Shown here one piece after another: positions 27,996 to 37,549 of a stretch of 64,000 nucleotides of DNA. How positions within the stretch are numbered: position 1 is the first letter of the stretch; the number at the start of each line of letters is the position of its first letter. The stretch is from Calothrix parasitica NIES-267 (GTDB taxonomy: Bacteria; Cyanobacteriota; Cyanobacteriia; Cyanobacteriales; Nostocaceae). A program made the translations under genes and the position numbers. The stretch covers positions 8,172,308 through 8,236,307 of the forward strand of contig NZ_AP018227.1 of NCBI RefSeq assembly GCF_002368095.1, read 5' to 3'. The notes under the pieces are model-generated. The model was not told where the DNA came from. It saw only the letters and a program-made list of their open reading frames with translations, and did no database searches.

Positions 27996-29168
27996 ATGAA
28001 ACTAGTTTGCAGCCAAAGCGATTTAAACACCCACCTTTCACTTACTTCTCGTGCTGTTCCCTCACGTCCAACTCATCCCATACTTGCCAACGTGCTTTTA
28101 CAAGCAGATGCTGCAAATAGTCAAGTAAGTCTGACAGCTTTTGATTTAAGCTTGGGAATTCGCACTACATTTAATGCTGAAGTTCTTCAAGGAGGAACAA
28201 TTACTCTCCCAGCAAAGCTGCTTAACGATATAGTTTCTCGTTTACCGGAAGGAGAAATAACTCTTGATGATGAAATATTGGAAACAGAAGATCAATCCGT
28301 AGGAGAAGGTTTAACGCTTACCCTCACCCCAAAAAGCGGACGGTATGAAGTAAGAGCAATGGGTGCTGAAGAATTTCCCGAATTACCTGTTACCGAAAAC
28401 GATAAAGCGATTCATCTTCCTGCTAGTGCATTAATTGAAGGTTTGGGAGGTTCTTTATTTGCTACTAGTGCTGATGAAACCAAACAAGTGCTTACGGGAG
28501 TACATTTAACGGTTAAGCAAGATACTTTAGAATTTGCAGCTACCGACGGACATCGTTTAGCAGTAGTAGAAACTACGAACGAAAATCTCAATGATGATGA
28601 TGAGGAACTTGACTCAGTGCAGGTAACCTTACCGAATAAAGCTTTAAGAGAATTAGAAAGAATGTTGGCTCATAGTTCAAAAGAAGATGAACCGGTAGCA
28701 ATGTATTTTGACGAAGGACAAGTAGTCTTTGAATGGCAAAATCAACGTTTGACTAGCAGAACTTTAGAAGGACAATATCCTGCATATCGTCAACTTATAC
28801 CCGATGCATTTGAACGAGAATTAACTTTAGATAGAAAACAACTGATTAGTGCATTAGAAAGAATAGGTGTATTAGCCGACCAAAAAAATAATATTGCCAA
28901 ACTTAGTATCGATAGCGAATCACAAGAAATTACCTTATCAGTAGAAACTCAAGAAATTGGTAGTGGAATGGAATCCATGTCAGCGCAAATAAAAGGAGAT
29001 GATATAGACATTGCTTTTAATATTAAATATTTGATGGAAGGTTTAAAAGCGTTGCCTTCACAAGAAATTTTAATGCAGTTAAATAACAATTTAGCTCCCG
29101 TAATTTTTTCTCCCGTTGGAGGAGTTAAGATGACTTATTTAGCAATGCCAGTGCAATTGAGAAATTAG
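27996..29168 (+). CDS. dnaN: DNA polymerase III beta subunit (sliding clamp)
   Basis: Ring-shaped clamp that tethers DNA polymerase III. The start MKLVCSQSDLNTHLSLTSRAVPSRPTHPIL is the family N-terminus, GVHLTVKQDTLEFAATDGHRLAVVE is the conserved middle-domain segment, and the protein ends APVIFSPVGGVKMTYLAMPVQLRN, the standard C-terminal motif. The length of 390 is typical, with an acidic insert (NLNDDDEELDS) common in cyanobacteria. It follows dnaA across the origin-like gap on the same strand. The following gap holds ggagttagg-type repeats. Confidence 0.97.
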   Translation: MKLVCSQSDLNTHLSLTSRAVPSRPTHPILANVLLQADAANSQVSLTAFDLSLGIRTTFNAEVLQGGTITLPAKLLNDIVSRLPEGEITLDDEILETEDQSVGEGLTLTLTPKSGRYEVRAMGAEEFPELPVTENDKAIHLPASALIEGLGGSLFATSADETKQVLTGVHLTVKQDTLEFAATDGHRLAVVETTNENLNDDDEELDSVQVTLPNKALRELERMLAHSSKEDEPVAMYFDEGQVVFEWQNQRLTSRTLEGQYPAYRQLIPDAFERELTLDRKQLISALERIGVLADQKNNIAKLSIDSESQEITLSVETQEIGSGMESMSAQIKGDDIDIAFNIKYLMEGLKALPSQEILMQLNNNLAPVIFSPVGGVKMTYLAMPVQLRN

Positions 29169-29220
29169 GAGTTAGGAATTAGGAGTTAAGAGTAGGGAGT
29201 AGTAAGTAGCGAGTAGGAAG
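29166..29220. repeat. Short tandem repeats after dnaN
   Basis: Variable units of ggagtta / gagtagg / gtagcga run from the dnaN stop toward the end of the convergent kinase gene. No structured terminator was seen here. Confidence 0.65.
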
Positions 29221-29241
29221 TTAATTATTATTCTCTTCCTT

Positions 29242-32200
29242 TTATACCCCTTTCCTTTCTTGATTAGTATGCTTAACTGGAATTTCAATCAAGAATTCCG
29301 TACCTTTATTGGGTAATGATTTGCAATTAAAACTTCCGTTATGCTTATCAACTATTATCTGATAGCTAATTGATAATCCTAAACCAGTACCTTTTCCTAC
29401 TGGTTTTGTCGTAAAAAATGGGTCGAACATTCGTTTAATTACTTCTTCAGTCATTCCTAGCCCGTTGTCAGCGATGCGAATTAAGATTCGATTGTTATCT
29501 TCTTTAACTTCAGTACAAATTCTAATTTTAGGAGTTTGAGATTTATTTTCGGTTTCTACTTCCCAAAAAGCCTTTCCTACTCCTTCTTGCAATACATCAA
29601 TTGCATTGCTCAAAATATTCATTAGTACTTGATTTAATTGTCCTGCATAACATTCAATTTGAGGTAAATTGCCGTATTCTTTTATTACCTTAATACCCGG
29701 ACTATCTGCTTTTGCTTTTAAACGGTATTGTAAAATTAATAATGTGCTTTCAATTCCTTCGTGAATATCGGCATCTTTTAAATCTGCTTCGTCTAATCGG
29801 GAAAAATTACGTAATGATAAAACAATTTCGCGAATCCGCGAAGCTCCTATTTTCATAGAAGAAAGTATTCTCGGTAAATCATCAACCAAAAAATCTAATT
29901 CAATTTCTTCCGCTCGTTCGTTAATTTCGCAATTACTTATGCTACAGCTTTGCTGATAAAGTTCTAAGATACCGAGTAAATCTTCTGCATATTGATGAAT
30001 ATGATTAATATTGCCATAAATAAAGTTAACTGGGTTATTGATTTCGTGGGCTATTCCTGCTACCAACTGTCCCAGAGAAGACATTTTTTCGCTCTGAATT
30101 AGCTGGGTCTGAGCCTTTCTTAAATTATTTAAAGTAGTTTTTATTTCTTCAGTTTGCAATCTGCTTTGAGCAAGAAAATCAGCTTGTTGTAAAGCTACAG
30201 AAAGTTGAACTGCTACCTGAGTTACAAATTGAACTTCTGAACTTTTCCAATCACGAGGTTTATTGCATTGATGAACGCATAATAGACCCCAAAGCCTATC
30301 ACCTTTCATTACAGGAGCTACTATATTTGCTCTGACTTGAAATTTTTCTAAAATTGCCACATGACAATCCTTTAAACCGGCATTATAAATATCAGAAACT
30401 ACGCAAACTCTCCCACGATGATGTTTAGTAACACAGTTTTCTCCAAAACAGCTATCTTTGATTTTTACTGCTAATGCTGAATAAATACCGGGAGAAATGT
30501 CTTCAGCAATTAATTCACCACAGTTATATTCTGAATCTGGCTCAAAACGATATACGCCAACTCTATCAGTATTTAAAATGCGACGAAGCTCTTTAGTTGT
30601 AGTTTTAAAAATAGTATCTAAATTCAAAGATTTTCGCATTTTAGTCACAAGGTTAAATAATAACCGTTGCTGTTCGCTTGCTTTTTCTAAACTAATTGCT
30701 TGCTGTTTGGTTTGAGTCAATAATTCTGACTGCTCGATTGCTACACCGAATTGAATTGCAGTTTGACACAATAGTTTTATCTCTAATGCTTTCCAATTAC
30801 GTGGTGCGGAATTTTGATAAACCGCAAGCAAACCCCAAAGTTTTTCTCCTCTAAAAATCGGTGCAACAGCATATGCTTTTGCTTGAAATTGTTCCAAAAG
30901 TTCTATATGACAATCAGCATAACCAGCTTCATAAATATCATTAACTACAGTACTTTTGTTAAAGCGATACTTTCCACCTTGGGTTTCTTGTAAATAAGTA
31001 TCTTCCCAAATATTTGTAACATTAGAATTTACTAGTTTAACCCAACCTTCATTAACAAACTCGGCAACAAACTCACCACTCCAATCAACATTAAAACGGA
31101 ATACTGCAACTCTATTTGCTTGCAAAACCTCACAAACTTGCTGAGTTGTAGTTTGAAAAATAACATTTAAATCTAATGATTCACGAATTTTAGAAACTAC
31201 TTCAAATAATATTTTTCGCTGTTTAGTTGCTTGTTGTAATGCGTCTGTACGCTGTTTTACTTGGCTTTCTAAGTTATGATTAAAAGCTTGTAATTGTTGA
31301 TTCAGGTCGTATTGATGAATAGCTGTAGAAAATTGTTTACCTAATTTTTCCGCTAACTCTATTTCTTCGGGAATCCACTGACGAACTTGTGCAGTTTTAG
31401 ATTCTCGCCACATTTCAAATGATTTTCGTGGATAGTTTTGTCGTTTATCTGAATCAAATTGTCCAGCCCAAAGGATTTCCGTATCTATTTCTTCTCTAAA
31501 AATGCTTAAGTAACCGAGCAACTGCTGATGATATTCGAGGGGAATCATCAAGATGCTACGAATTTTTGTATTTTGAAAAGCAGTTTTTAAATTTCGTAAG
31601 CTAGGGATTTGATGAATATCAGAAATAGCCCAAACTTGATAATTACCATATTTATAATATTCTCCCCATACGCTATATTGCTCCATTAAGTGATATTGCG
31701 CTGAGTCTGGTATTGTTGGTTGTTGACCATTAGTATAAATTTGGATTAATTCACTCTCAGATTGCAAGCATTCATTTAAACTTTTAGAAGTTTGATTTCT
31801 TATACAAAGTCTACCTCCACAGCCTTGAAAAGCAGCAACCGCTTTTTCTAAAGCTGCTTGCAATGGGATATCTTTAGATGAATGTAGTAAGGTCGCAATA
31901 TTACTAACAATTGCTTCTCGTTTGGCTTTTTCGCTAGCTTGAGTAAGCAGGGTATTATGAGCAATGGCTAATGATAGCTGACTCACAACCATTTGCATAA
32001 CTTCCAATTCTTGTTCCGAAACCGAGCGGGATTGCGAATGATGGGATACTAGCAATCCCCAAAGTTGTTCATCATCAAAAATTGGTACAACAATAGAAGA
32101 ATTGACTCCCATTGCGGTTAGATATTCTACATGACATGGGTCTACAGAACGATAAGATATATCTTCAGAAATTATTTCTCCTGTTTCAGTTTCACAAACT

Positions 32201-32547
32201 GGACTTTTACCAATTTCTCCCGTTTCTAAATTAATAACAGAGCGCACTCGCGATTTAATAAACATTTCCCGAGCATGATTGGGAATATCATCTGCGGGGA
32301 AATTTAAACCTAATAAAGATGGCAATATATCATTATTAATTGACTCAGCAACCACTTTACCGCTACCATCAGAATAGAACTTATAAATCATTACCCGGTC
32401 AGTAGCAAGAAAAAGTCTTACTTCTGCTGCAATTTTTTTGAAGATTTGTTTTAATTCTGAAGAATTACGAATACAGTTTATAACACGGCATATTAAATTA
32501 TTCTGGTCAATGTTTTTGGGAAAGTCTTTCTCCTGAGATAAAGCCAT
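29242..32547 (-). CDS. Multi-GAF histidine kinase with three candidate bilin-binding GAF domains, 1101 aa
   Basis: Cytoplasmic sensor kinase with four GAF domains. GAF1 (about 25-200) has the phytochrome motifs DIP (87-89) and Cys138-His139 in DPCHVEYLTAMGV. GAF2 (about 215-415) lacks such a Cys. GAF3 (about 447-608) has Cys546-His547 and a WEDTYLQ motif (Trp514, Asp516) as in red/green cyanobacteriochromes. GAF4 (about 628-790) has Cys728-His729 plus DSCF (698-701), the second-cysteine motif of DXCF types. The HisKA domain carries phospho-acceptor His834 (GIAHEINNP) and the ATPase domain has DNGLGM and GKGTGLGLS. There is no PAS or PHY domain and no adjacent response regulator. Bilin binding is inferred from motifs. 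Confidence 0.9.
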   Translation of the reverse strand: MALSQEKDFPKNIDQNNLICRVINCIRNSSELKQIFKKIAAEVRLFLATDRVMIYKFYSDGSGKVVAESINNDILPSLLGLNFPADDIPNHAREMFIKSRVRSVINLETGEIGKSPVCETETGEIISEDISYRSVDPCHVEYLTAMGVNSSIVVPIFDDEQLWGLLVSHHSQSRSVSEQELEVMQMVVSQLSLAIAHNTLLTQASEKAKREAIVSNIATLLHSSKDIPLQAALEKAVAAFQGCGGRLCIRNQTSKSLNECLQSESELIQIYTNGQQPTIPDSAQYHLMEQYSVWGEYYKYGNYQVWAISDIHQIPSLRNLKTAFQNTKIRSILMIPLEYHQQLLGYLSIFREEIDTEILWAGQFDSDKRQNYPRKSFEMWRESKTAQVRQWIPEEIELAEKLGKQFSTAIHQYDLNQQLQAFNHNLESQVKQRTDALQQATKQRKILFEVVSKIRESLDLNVIFQTTTQQVCEVLQANRVAVFRFNVDWSGEFVAEFVNEGWVKLVNSNVTNIWEDTYLQETQGGKYRFNKSTVVNDIYEAGYADCHIELLEQFQAKAYAVAPIFRGEKLWGLLAVYQNSAPRNWKALEIKLLCQTAIQFGVAIEQSELLTQTKQQAISLEKASEQQRLLFNLVTKMRKSLNLDTIFKTTTKELRRILNTDRVGVYRFEPDSEYNCGELIAEDISPGIYSALAVKIKDSCFGENCVTKHHRGRVCVVSDIYNAGLKDCHVAILEKFQVRANIVAPVMKGDRLWGLLCVHQCNKPRDWKSSEVQFVTQVAVQLSVALQQADFLAQSRLQTEEIKTTLNNLRKAQTQLIQSEKMSSLGQLVAGIAHEINNPVNFIYGNINHIHQYAEDLLGILELYQQSCSISNCEINERAEEIELDFLVDDLPRILSSMKIGASRIREIVLSLRNFSRLDEADLKDADIHEGIESTLLILQYRLKAKADSPGIKVIKEYGNLPQIECYAGQLNQVLMNILSNAIDVLQEGVGKAFWEVETENKSQTPKIRICTEVKEDNNRILIRIADNGLGMTEEVIKRMFDPFFTTKPVGKGTGLGLSISYQIIVDKHNGSFNCKSLPNKGTEFLIEIPVKHTNQERKGV

Positions 32548-32737
32548 TTTTATTAAAAATTAACAAGTTTTATTATCAAATCTAAAAACATTGTGAATTA
32601 TTGCTGCTTTCAATGTCTTCAGTGATACTACTGGCTTATTATAAAGAAGCTTAGTTATTTTGAAGTAAGAATTATCATCTATATTGAATACAGTTTTTAA
32701 TTAAAGGTGGGTATTATGCCACCTTTAAAAATCGTAG

Positions 32738-33925
32738 TTAAGCGTTTACAGCTTCTGCAAAACGAATTTTCAAATAATCATCTTCCATCTTTGCTCCTGA
32801 TGGTTTGAGTGCTGCTAATGCTTGTGGAAGTACAAGATTCCGGCGATGATTACCGATAGTTATATTCAATTCATCACCGCTTTTACTTAGATTAACCTGG
32901 TCTTTGGGTATGCCAGGTAAATATAATTCTAAGCTATATTGATTCTGGTCTTGGACAACTCTAATCGTATTTTCTTTGTAATAAACTTGAGTTGGATCTT
33001 CATCTTTATAAAGCGTTTCTTTTAGTCTTTCTAAAGCTGCTAAACCACACATTTCCTCAGAATATAGTGGAACTTCCTTCACTGGTAAAGGATGAAAATT
33101 CTCATGTAATTCTTGACGATATTGTTCTTGATTATCCTTCCATCGTTTGAAAAATGGGTCTTGTACTTCTTGGGGGATAATTCGATTTGCTATGACTAAA
33201 TCTGTGGAAACATTATACAAACTTAAATAAGCATGAGCGCGAAGAGATTCTTTAATCACCATCTTCTCAGGGTTTGCGACCAAACGAACTGAGGTTTGAG
33301 TATTGTCAGTTAATACCTTTTCTAAAGCTTCAATTTGTTGATAAAACTCATAGGGTGCATCCATTACCTCTCTATCTGGTAGAGAGAAACCAGCAATAGG
33401 TCTAAAAATCGGCTCTACTAAAGGACGCAAAGCTACCGAAATATTTTGGAACGGCCTGTAAAAACGGCGCATATACCAACCGCCAACTTCTGGTAAACTC
33501 AATAAGCGCAAAGCTGTACCAGTAGGGGCAGAGTCAATTATTAAAACATCGAATTCCCCATCATCATAATGACGCTTCATTCTTACTAAACCGAAAATTT
33601 CATCCATTCCCGGTAGAATAGCCAATTCCTCAGCTTGGATTCCCTCCAATCCCCTAGCTTGTAAAACTTGAGTAATATAGCGCTTTACTGAACCCCAATT
33701 TCCTTCAAGCTCTAACAAAGCATCTAATTCTGCACCCCACAAATTTGGTCGAACTTGTTGTGCTTCGTGTCCGAGTTCCATATCAAAACTATCGGCTAAA
33801 GAATGGGCCGGGTCTGTACTCAAAACCAACGTTTTATAGCCTAATTCAGCACAACGCAGTCCAGTAGCAGCAGCAACCGAAGTTTTCCCCACACCACCTT
33901 TACCTGTCATTAAAATTACGCGCAT
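32738..33925 (-). CDS. ArsA/Get3-family ATPase with C-terminal Hsp20-like domain, 395 aa
   Basis: A deviant-Walker P-loop ATPase: [20 protein letters not shown] (residues 8-27), switch [15 protein letters not shown], and [16 protein letters not shown]. The last 90 residues ([20 protein letters not shown] ... LKIRFAEA) form an alpha-crystallin/Hsp20-like beta domain, a combination known from cyanobacterial and plant ArsA-like proteins. There is no ArsB or arsenic operon nearby, so the name should not be read as arsenite efflux; a targeting or chaperone-like role is more likely. Two short same-strand genes lie upstream (DUF2358 and an unknown). Confidence 0.9.
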   Translation of the reverse strand: MRVILMTGKGGVGKTSVAAATGLRCAELGYKTLVLSTDPAHSLADSFDMELGHEAQQVRPNLWGAELDALLELEGNWGSVKRYITQVLQARGLEGIQAEELAILPGMDEIFGLVRMKRHYDDGEFDVLIIDSAPTGTALRLLSLPEVGGWYMRRFYRPFQNISVALRPLVEPIFRPIAGFSLPDREVMDAPYEFYQQIEALEKVLTDNTQTSVRLVANPEKMVIKESLRAHAYLSLYNVSTDLVIANRIIPQEVQDPFFKRWKDNQEQYRQELHENFHPLPVKEVPLYSEEMCGLAALERLKETLYKDEDPTQVYYKENTIRVVQDQNQYSLELYLPGIPKDQVNLSKSGDELNITIGNHRRNLVLPQALAALKPSGAKMEDDYLKIRFAEAVNA

Positions 33926-33975
33926 GAATAATCTTTATTTCCTGAGAAGATTTTACATTTATTTACATATATTCA

Positions 33976-34371
33976 TTATGTACTTTTTGAGGGGAAGAAA
34001 TGCTGTTTAACTACATCTAATCGCGAACATTTCCAATAATCCACGTGAGAAACTATCAAACCATCAGAATTTACACCTAGTTCGCTCCATCCAGGGATAG
34101 AAATTCGCGGTTTCCAAGGTAGAGGTGTATTCCAATTCAGCGTCCACTCGGTTTTGATGGTGTCCCCTTCCCTACGAATATCATGTAAATCCATCTTCGT
34201 TTGAACAAACCAAGTTTGAATAAACTTAATCATCAATTTATAGCGTTCAACCCCATTGAATTCATTCATCGGGTCTTTGAAATAAACATCTTCCGCATAA
34301 ATGCTATAAGTTTGATTCTCAGGAAAACGTTGATAATCTTCTTTTAAAATTTCGACAACATTCATAATCAA
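33976..34371 (-). CDS. DUF2358 family protein, 131 aa
   Basis: A small soluble protein of the NTF2-like type. The sequence VVEILKEDYQRFPENQTYSI, VYFKDPMNEFNGVERYKLMI, then EWTLNWNTPLPWKPRISIPG and HVDYWKCSRLDVVKQHF follow the DUF2358 pattern found in cyanobacteria and plastids. The fold suggests a ligand pocket, but no function is established to my knowledge. A second in-frame ATG (34365) gives two fewer residues. It lies directly upstream of the ArsA-like gene (50 bp) and may be co-transcribed. Confidence 0.88.
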   Translation of the reverse strand: MIMNVVEILKEDYQRFPENQTYSIYAEDVYFKDPMNEFNGVERYKLMIKFIQTWFVQTKMDLHDIRREGDTIKTEWTLNWNTPLPWKPRISIPGWSELGVNSDGLIVSHVDYWKCSRLDVVKQHFFPSKST

Positions 34372-34450
34372 TTATCAATTATCAATTACTGCTATTTGAA
34401 AAGCACAGAGATTTATAAATTGTTCATTGTTCATTGTTCATTAATAATTG
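34372..34450. repeat. Short tandem repeats
   Basis: Units of aattatc (34372-34387) and attgttc / gttcatt (about 34419-34450) fill the short gap between two same-strand genes. Confidence 0.65.
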
Positions 34451-34451
34451 T

Positions 34452-35015
34452 TCACTGTTCGTTCCACAGTCTTTTTAATTGTCCTCTCCAAGCAGTTAAA
34501 ACTCGTTCTCGCGATTCTGCACTTTGCTCTATTTCACCTAATAAACCTTCAGCATAAAAACGCTCAAGATTTTGCATGGTAGCTTCTAAGGATTGTCCTT
34601 GCTGTTTAGAAGCTTGAACAATCTGCTTAATTTTAGTTTCGGTTAATTGGTTAAAAGCATCATCTAATCCAACTTCGTAAAGAGCAATTAATCTAGCTAT
34701 TGCATCCCGGAAATCTTCTACAACCAAGCTAGAAGAATTGTGTTGAAATACTCCCCACAAAACATCTTGATGCATTGCATAGCGTACTTGTTGGGTATCA
34801 TCAAAATTAGCTTCAAAAAACTGTTCTAAAAAAGGTTTTGCTTGCTGTGCTGGCATAATTGGTAATAAAATTCGCAACCAACTTTGGTCGTCGCTGAGTA
34901 ATACCAGCAATCGAAAAGTAGATGTTTCAACTTGCCAAGAACCCGGTGCAAGAACTTTTACTGCTGATGTACCAAATAATTCCGCGAGCGTATCGGCAAT
35001 TTCGTTATGTGTCAT
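34452..35015 (-). CDS. Conserved hypothetical protein, 187 aa
   Basis: A soluble protein without a signal peptide. The first 130 residues alternate strands and helices (VLAPGSWQVETSTFRLLVLL, AMHQDVLWGVFQHN, DFRDAIARLIALYEVGLDDA), a shape resembling small secretion-chaperone-like folds, but I cannot name a family. The C-terminus is helical and ends AWRGQLKRLWNEQ. It is upstream of DUF2358 on the same strand, separated by an 80-bp gap holding attatca and gttcatt tandem units. It may belong to the ArsA transcription unit. Confidence 0.7.
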   Translation of the reverse strand: MTHNEIADTLAELFGTSAVKVLAPGSWQVETSTFRLLVLLSDDQSWLRILLPIMPAQQAKPFLEQFFEANFDDTQQVRYAMHQDVLWGVFQHNSSSLVVEDFRDAIARLIALYEVGLDDAFNQLTETKIKQIVQASKQQGQSLEATMQNLERFYAEGLLGEIEQSAESRERVLTAWRGQLKRLWNEQ

Positions 35016-35220
35016 GTTAGGGGATTTAAGCTATCATTCCAGCCTACCGCTTGCTGGTATCGTGCTTTATCTTCCCAAAGACTTATAAAAACTCAGTTTG
35101 TGCAGAAGTCACAACCAGTAGCGCACGCAAAAGCATACTGCTTACCGATGATGGCATACTTTAGTCTAGTTCTTGGTAATAAACTCTAGAAAGAATTTAC
35201 AGCTACTTATTATAACTTCC

Positions 35221-35982
35221 TTATTTTTTCGCTATTACTAGCATTTCATAATCTTCGGTTGATAATTTATCGGCTCGGCTAAAAGCACCGAGTTTAGCTC
35301 CAAAAATATCAATATTTTGAAAATATAGTGTTTTCAACAGCCAAGTTATTTCGGATGGTACATAATATCTTTCATTACATTTAAGTTCTTTTTTGTTACC
35401 AGAATCATCTGAGATATAAATAGTATTGCTATCCCGAAAGGTCATTAAGTCAAATGAATGATTATCGTATGCAGCATTTCCAGGTTCTGCTTCTGAATTG
35501 AGGAATTCCTTAACAGAATGAAACAGAGGGAATAAACCATTCAATGTAGTAAAAATTAATTTTCCTTTTGGTTTTAAAGCATTAGCGGCATTCTGCAATA
35601 TTTTAAAATTCATCTCATCGGTTTCCATTAAAGAAAAACCACCTTCACATAGCATAATTACCAAATCAAATTGATGTAAATAAGGAAGTTCTCTTGCATC
35701 CTGTTTTTCAAACTGGATTTGTAGATTATCTGCGGCTGCCTTTTGCTTTGCTCCTTGCAACATAGACTCAGATAAATCAATCCCAACAACCTTATATCCT
35801 CTTTTGGCTAATTCAATAGAATGTCTACCAGTACCACAGCCGATATCAATAATTTTTGCTTGTTTGTTATATTCAATTTCTTTTTCAATAAAGTCGCACT
35901 CTCCAATGGTTCCTTGAGTGAAACTTTCTTTATCGTAGTTAATTGCGTAATTTTCAAACAATTCTTCATACCACTGTTTCAT
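35221..35982 (-). CDS. Class I SAM-dependent methyltransferase
   Basis: A Rossmann-fold methyltransferase. Motif I is IIDIGCGTGRHSIELAKRGY with the following acidic strand VVGIDLSESML; motif II is FDLVIMLCEGGFSL. The C-terminal sheet ends YEMLVIAKK. Starting at ATG 35982 (MKQWYEELFENYA) gives 253 residues and places GGAG of GGAGAAAAGAG at a workable distance upstream; ATGs at 36000 and 36015 are alternatives that add residues atypical of the family. The substrate is unknown. It stands alone on the minus strand. Confidence 0.85.
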   Translation of the reverse strand: MKQWYEELFENYAINYDKESFTQGTIGECDFIEKEIEYNKQAKIIDIGCGTGRHSIELAKRGYKVVGIDLSESMLQGAKQKAAADNLQIQFEKQDARELPYLHQFDLVIMLCEGGFSLMETDEMNFKILQNAANALKPKGKLIFTTLNGLFPLFHSVKEFLNSEAEPGNAAYDNHSFDLMTFRDSNTIYISDDSGNKKELKCNERYYVPSEITWLLKTLYFQNIDIFGAKLGAFSRADKLSTEDYEMLVIAKK

Positions 35983-36236
35983 ATTTGCTCTTTTCTCCAT
36001 GTATAAGCAATCCATTGTATTTTACCTAAATAAGTAAAATTTCTAAGAACCAAACATTTGAAAGAGCGACGATACAGCTTAAAATTCCTACCACATAAAT
36101 TTTGCAAAATTCCATAAAAAAAGCTAGGACTTCTATTTGCAACAAGACCTAACAGTTAATAACATTACCCGAATTTGACCAAAAGTATTTAAATATGCTT
36201 AGCCAGAACTCAGGTTAATTCCCAATTCCCAATTCC

Positions 36237-37265
36237 CTAATTCTTATAAATCAAAAATACCGAACCAATTGCTCCAAAATTTTCTACATAGGTTTTATCA
36301 TCGTAAAATAATCCGGGGGATTCACCTCCGTCAAACAATATTCCTTCTTGAATTTTTCCTAAACAGTTATTTTGAGCAATACCTTCTAAGACATCATCGA
36401 ATTTATCTGGTAAAAGCTCTCGATTTACTTCTGTTATTTCAATATCGGAATTTGCTCTATTATCATTAACTAATAAAATTACATAACCTTTGCTGGTAGT
36501 CGCAGCCATTGAACGATTGATTGCTCTTTTACAAGCAAATTCTCCCAAAGCATCACAAATATCTATAAATTCTCCATTACGGTAAAATCTACCGTTTCCT
36601 CCAACTATGTTGTAATTAAGAATATCCCGATTTCTTCTACCCTTTGCAATAGTTGCTTGACGCTGAGAAGCTTTCCCTCCAGATATTCCGAAAGAAGAGC
36701 GTTTATTTCTGAAGTCTCCTGAATAGCTAATTCCACGCGAAATATTCAAACCTTGAGGTTTATCTTCTGTATCGATATAGTCCGCGTTAATTGCTGCTAT
36801 CGCTTTCTTTCCATTTAATAAAGCATTTTCATCGCTAATTATTTCACCAAACAATTTAGGAACATATTCTTTACGCAATTTACCATTTCCATTTTTGGCG
36901 TAAATTTTGTGAGCTAGACCCACATTTACTTTAAAATCCAATTCTGTTGATTTAGGATTGAAAATAATAACGTGATTAATACCTTTGTCGGATTTTTCAC
37001 CTAAATTATTAGTTTTAAAAAATTCAATACTGAAGTTTCTCTGTTTCCCCGGACAATTAGCTGAATATTTATTTGGTATTTTCTCTTTTATATTCTCTTC
37101 TGAGATATTCTTTTCTCTTATCTCTTTTTCTTTGATATCCTCTGGTGCTACTATTGATGGTTTTTGCGTTAATTCTAAGGAATTATCACTGCTTTGATTA
37201 TAAGAACGAAAAAAGAATACACCTGCAAGTATTAATAATAATCCAATAAAATTCTTGTTGAACAT
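36237..37265 (-). CDS. Phosphodiester glycosidase (NAGPA-domain) family protein, 342 aa
   Basis: It begins with an uncleaved-anchor or signal segment (FIGLLLILAGVFFF), so it is exported or membrane-tethered. The globular part matches the NAGPA domain: AAINADYIDTEDKPQGLNIS, the nucleotide-like GKRRN-type linker, RSMAATTSKGYVILLVNDN and ILFDGGESPGLFYDD. The family hydrolyses GlcNAc-alpha phosphodiesters in animals; bacterial members are poorly characterised. It could act on envelope glycans. It is flanked by non-coding gaps and transcribed alone. The substrate is not inferable. Confidence 0.82.
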   Translation of the reverse strand: MFNKNFIGLLLILAGVFFFRSYNQSSDNSLELTQKPSIVAPEDIKEKEIREKNISEENIKEKIPNKYSANCPGKQRNFSIEFFKTNNLGEKSDKGINHVIIFNPKSTELDFKVNVGLAHKIYAKNGNGKLRKEYVPKLFGEIISDENALLNGKKAIAAINADYIDTEDKPQGLNISRGISYSGDFRNKRSSFGISGGKASQRQATIAKGRRNRDILNYNIVGGNGRFYRNGEFIDICDALGEFACKRAINRSMAATTSKGYVILLVNDNRANSDIEITEVNRELLPDKFDDVLEGIAQNNCLGKIQEGILFDGGESPGLFYDDKTYVENFGAIGSVFLIYKN

Positions 37266-37453
37266 ATCTATAGAATTAACTGATAATTTTTTAGCTCAGC
37301 CTCTTTCACTTTCCTTATTAAAAAAAGGGATGTCCGGAGCAGATAAAATATTTTGGGATACGTGACTCGAATATAAGAGAAAGGTAAACTTTATCTAGGA
37401 TAACCGTGTATTTTATTAATCGCTGCATTTTATCTCACATTAAAAAATAAAAA

Positions 37454-37485
37454 ATCTCCTCACATAAATAATTTTGCGAGGAGAT
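37454..37485 (-). terminator. Rho-independent terminator of the DUF4912 gene
   Basis: ATCTCCTC (37454-37461) and GAGGAGAT (37478-37485) form an 8-bp stem; on the minus strand the stem is followed by TTTTTTATTTTTTA. It lies about 65 bp beyond the stop at 37550. Confidence 0.8.
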
Positions 37486-37549
37486 AACTAAGATTAATTC
37501 GAGTTAATTAATTGATTAATTCAAAATTCTACTGCTCAGAATCTTGATT

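Noticed and set aside
32738-33925. Arsenic-resistance operon
   Set aside because: Only the ArsA-like ATPase is present, with an Hsp20-like tail; no arsB, arsC or arsR nearby.
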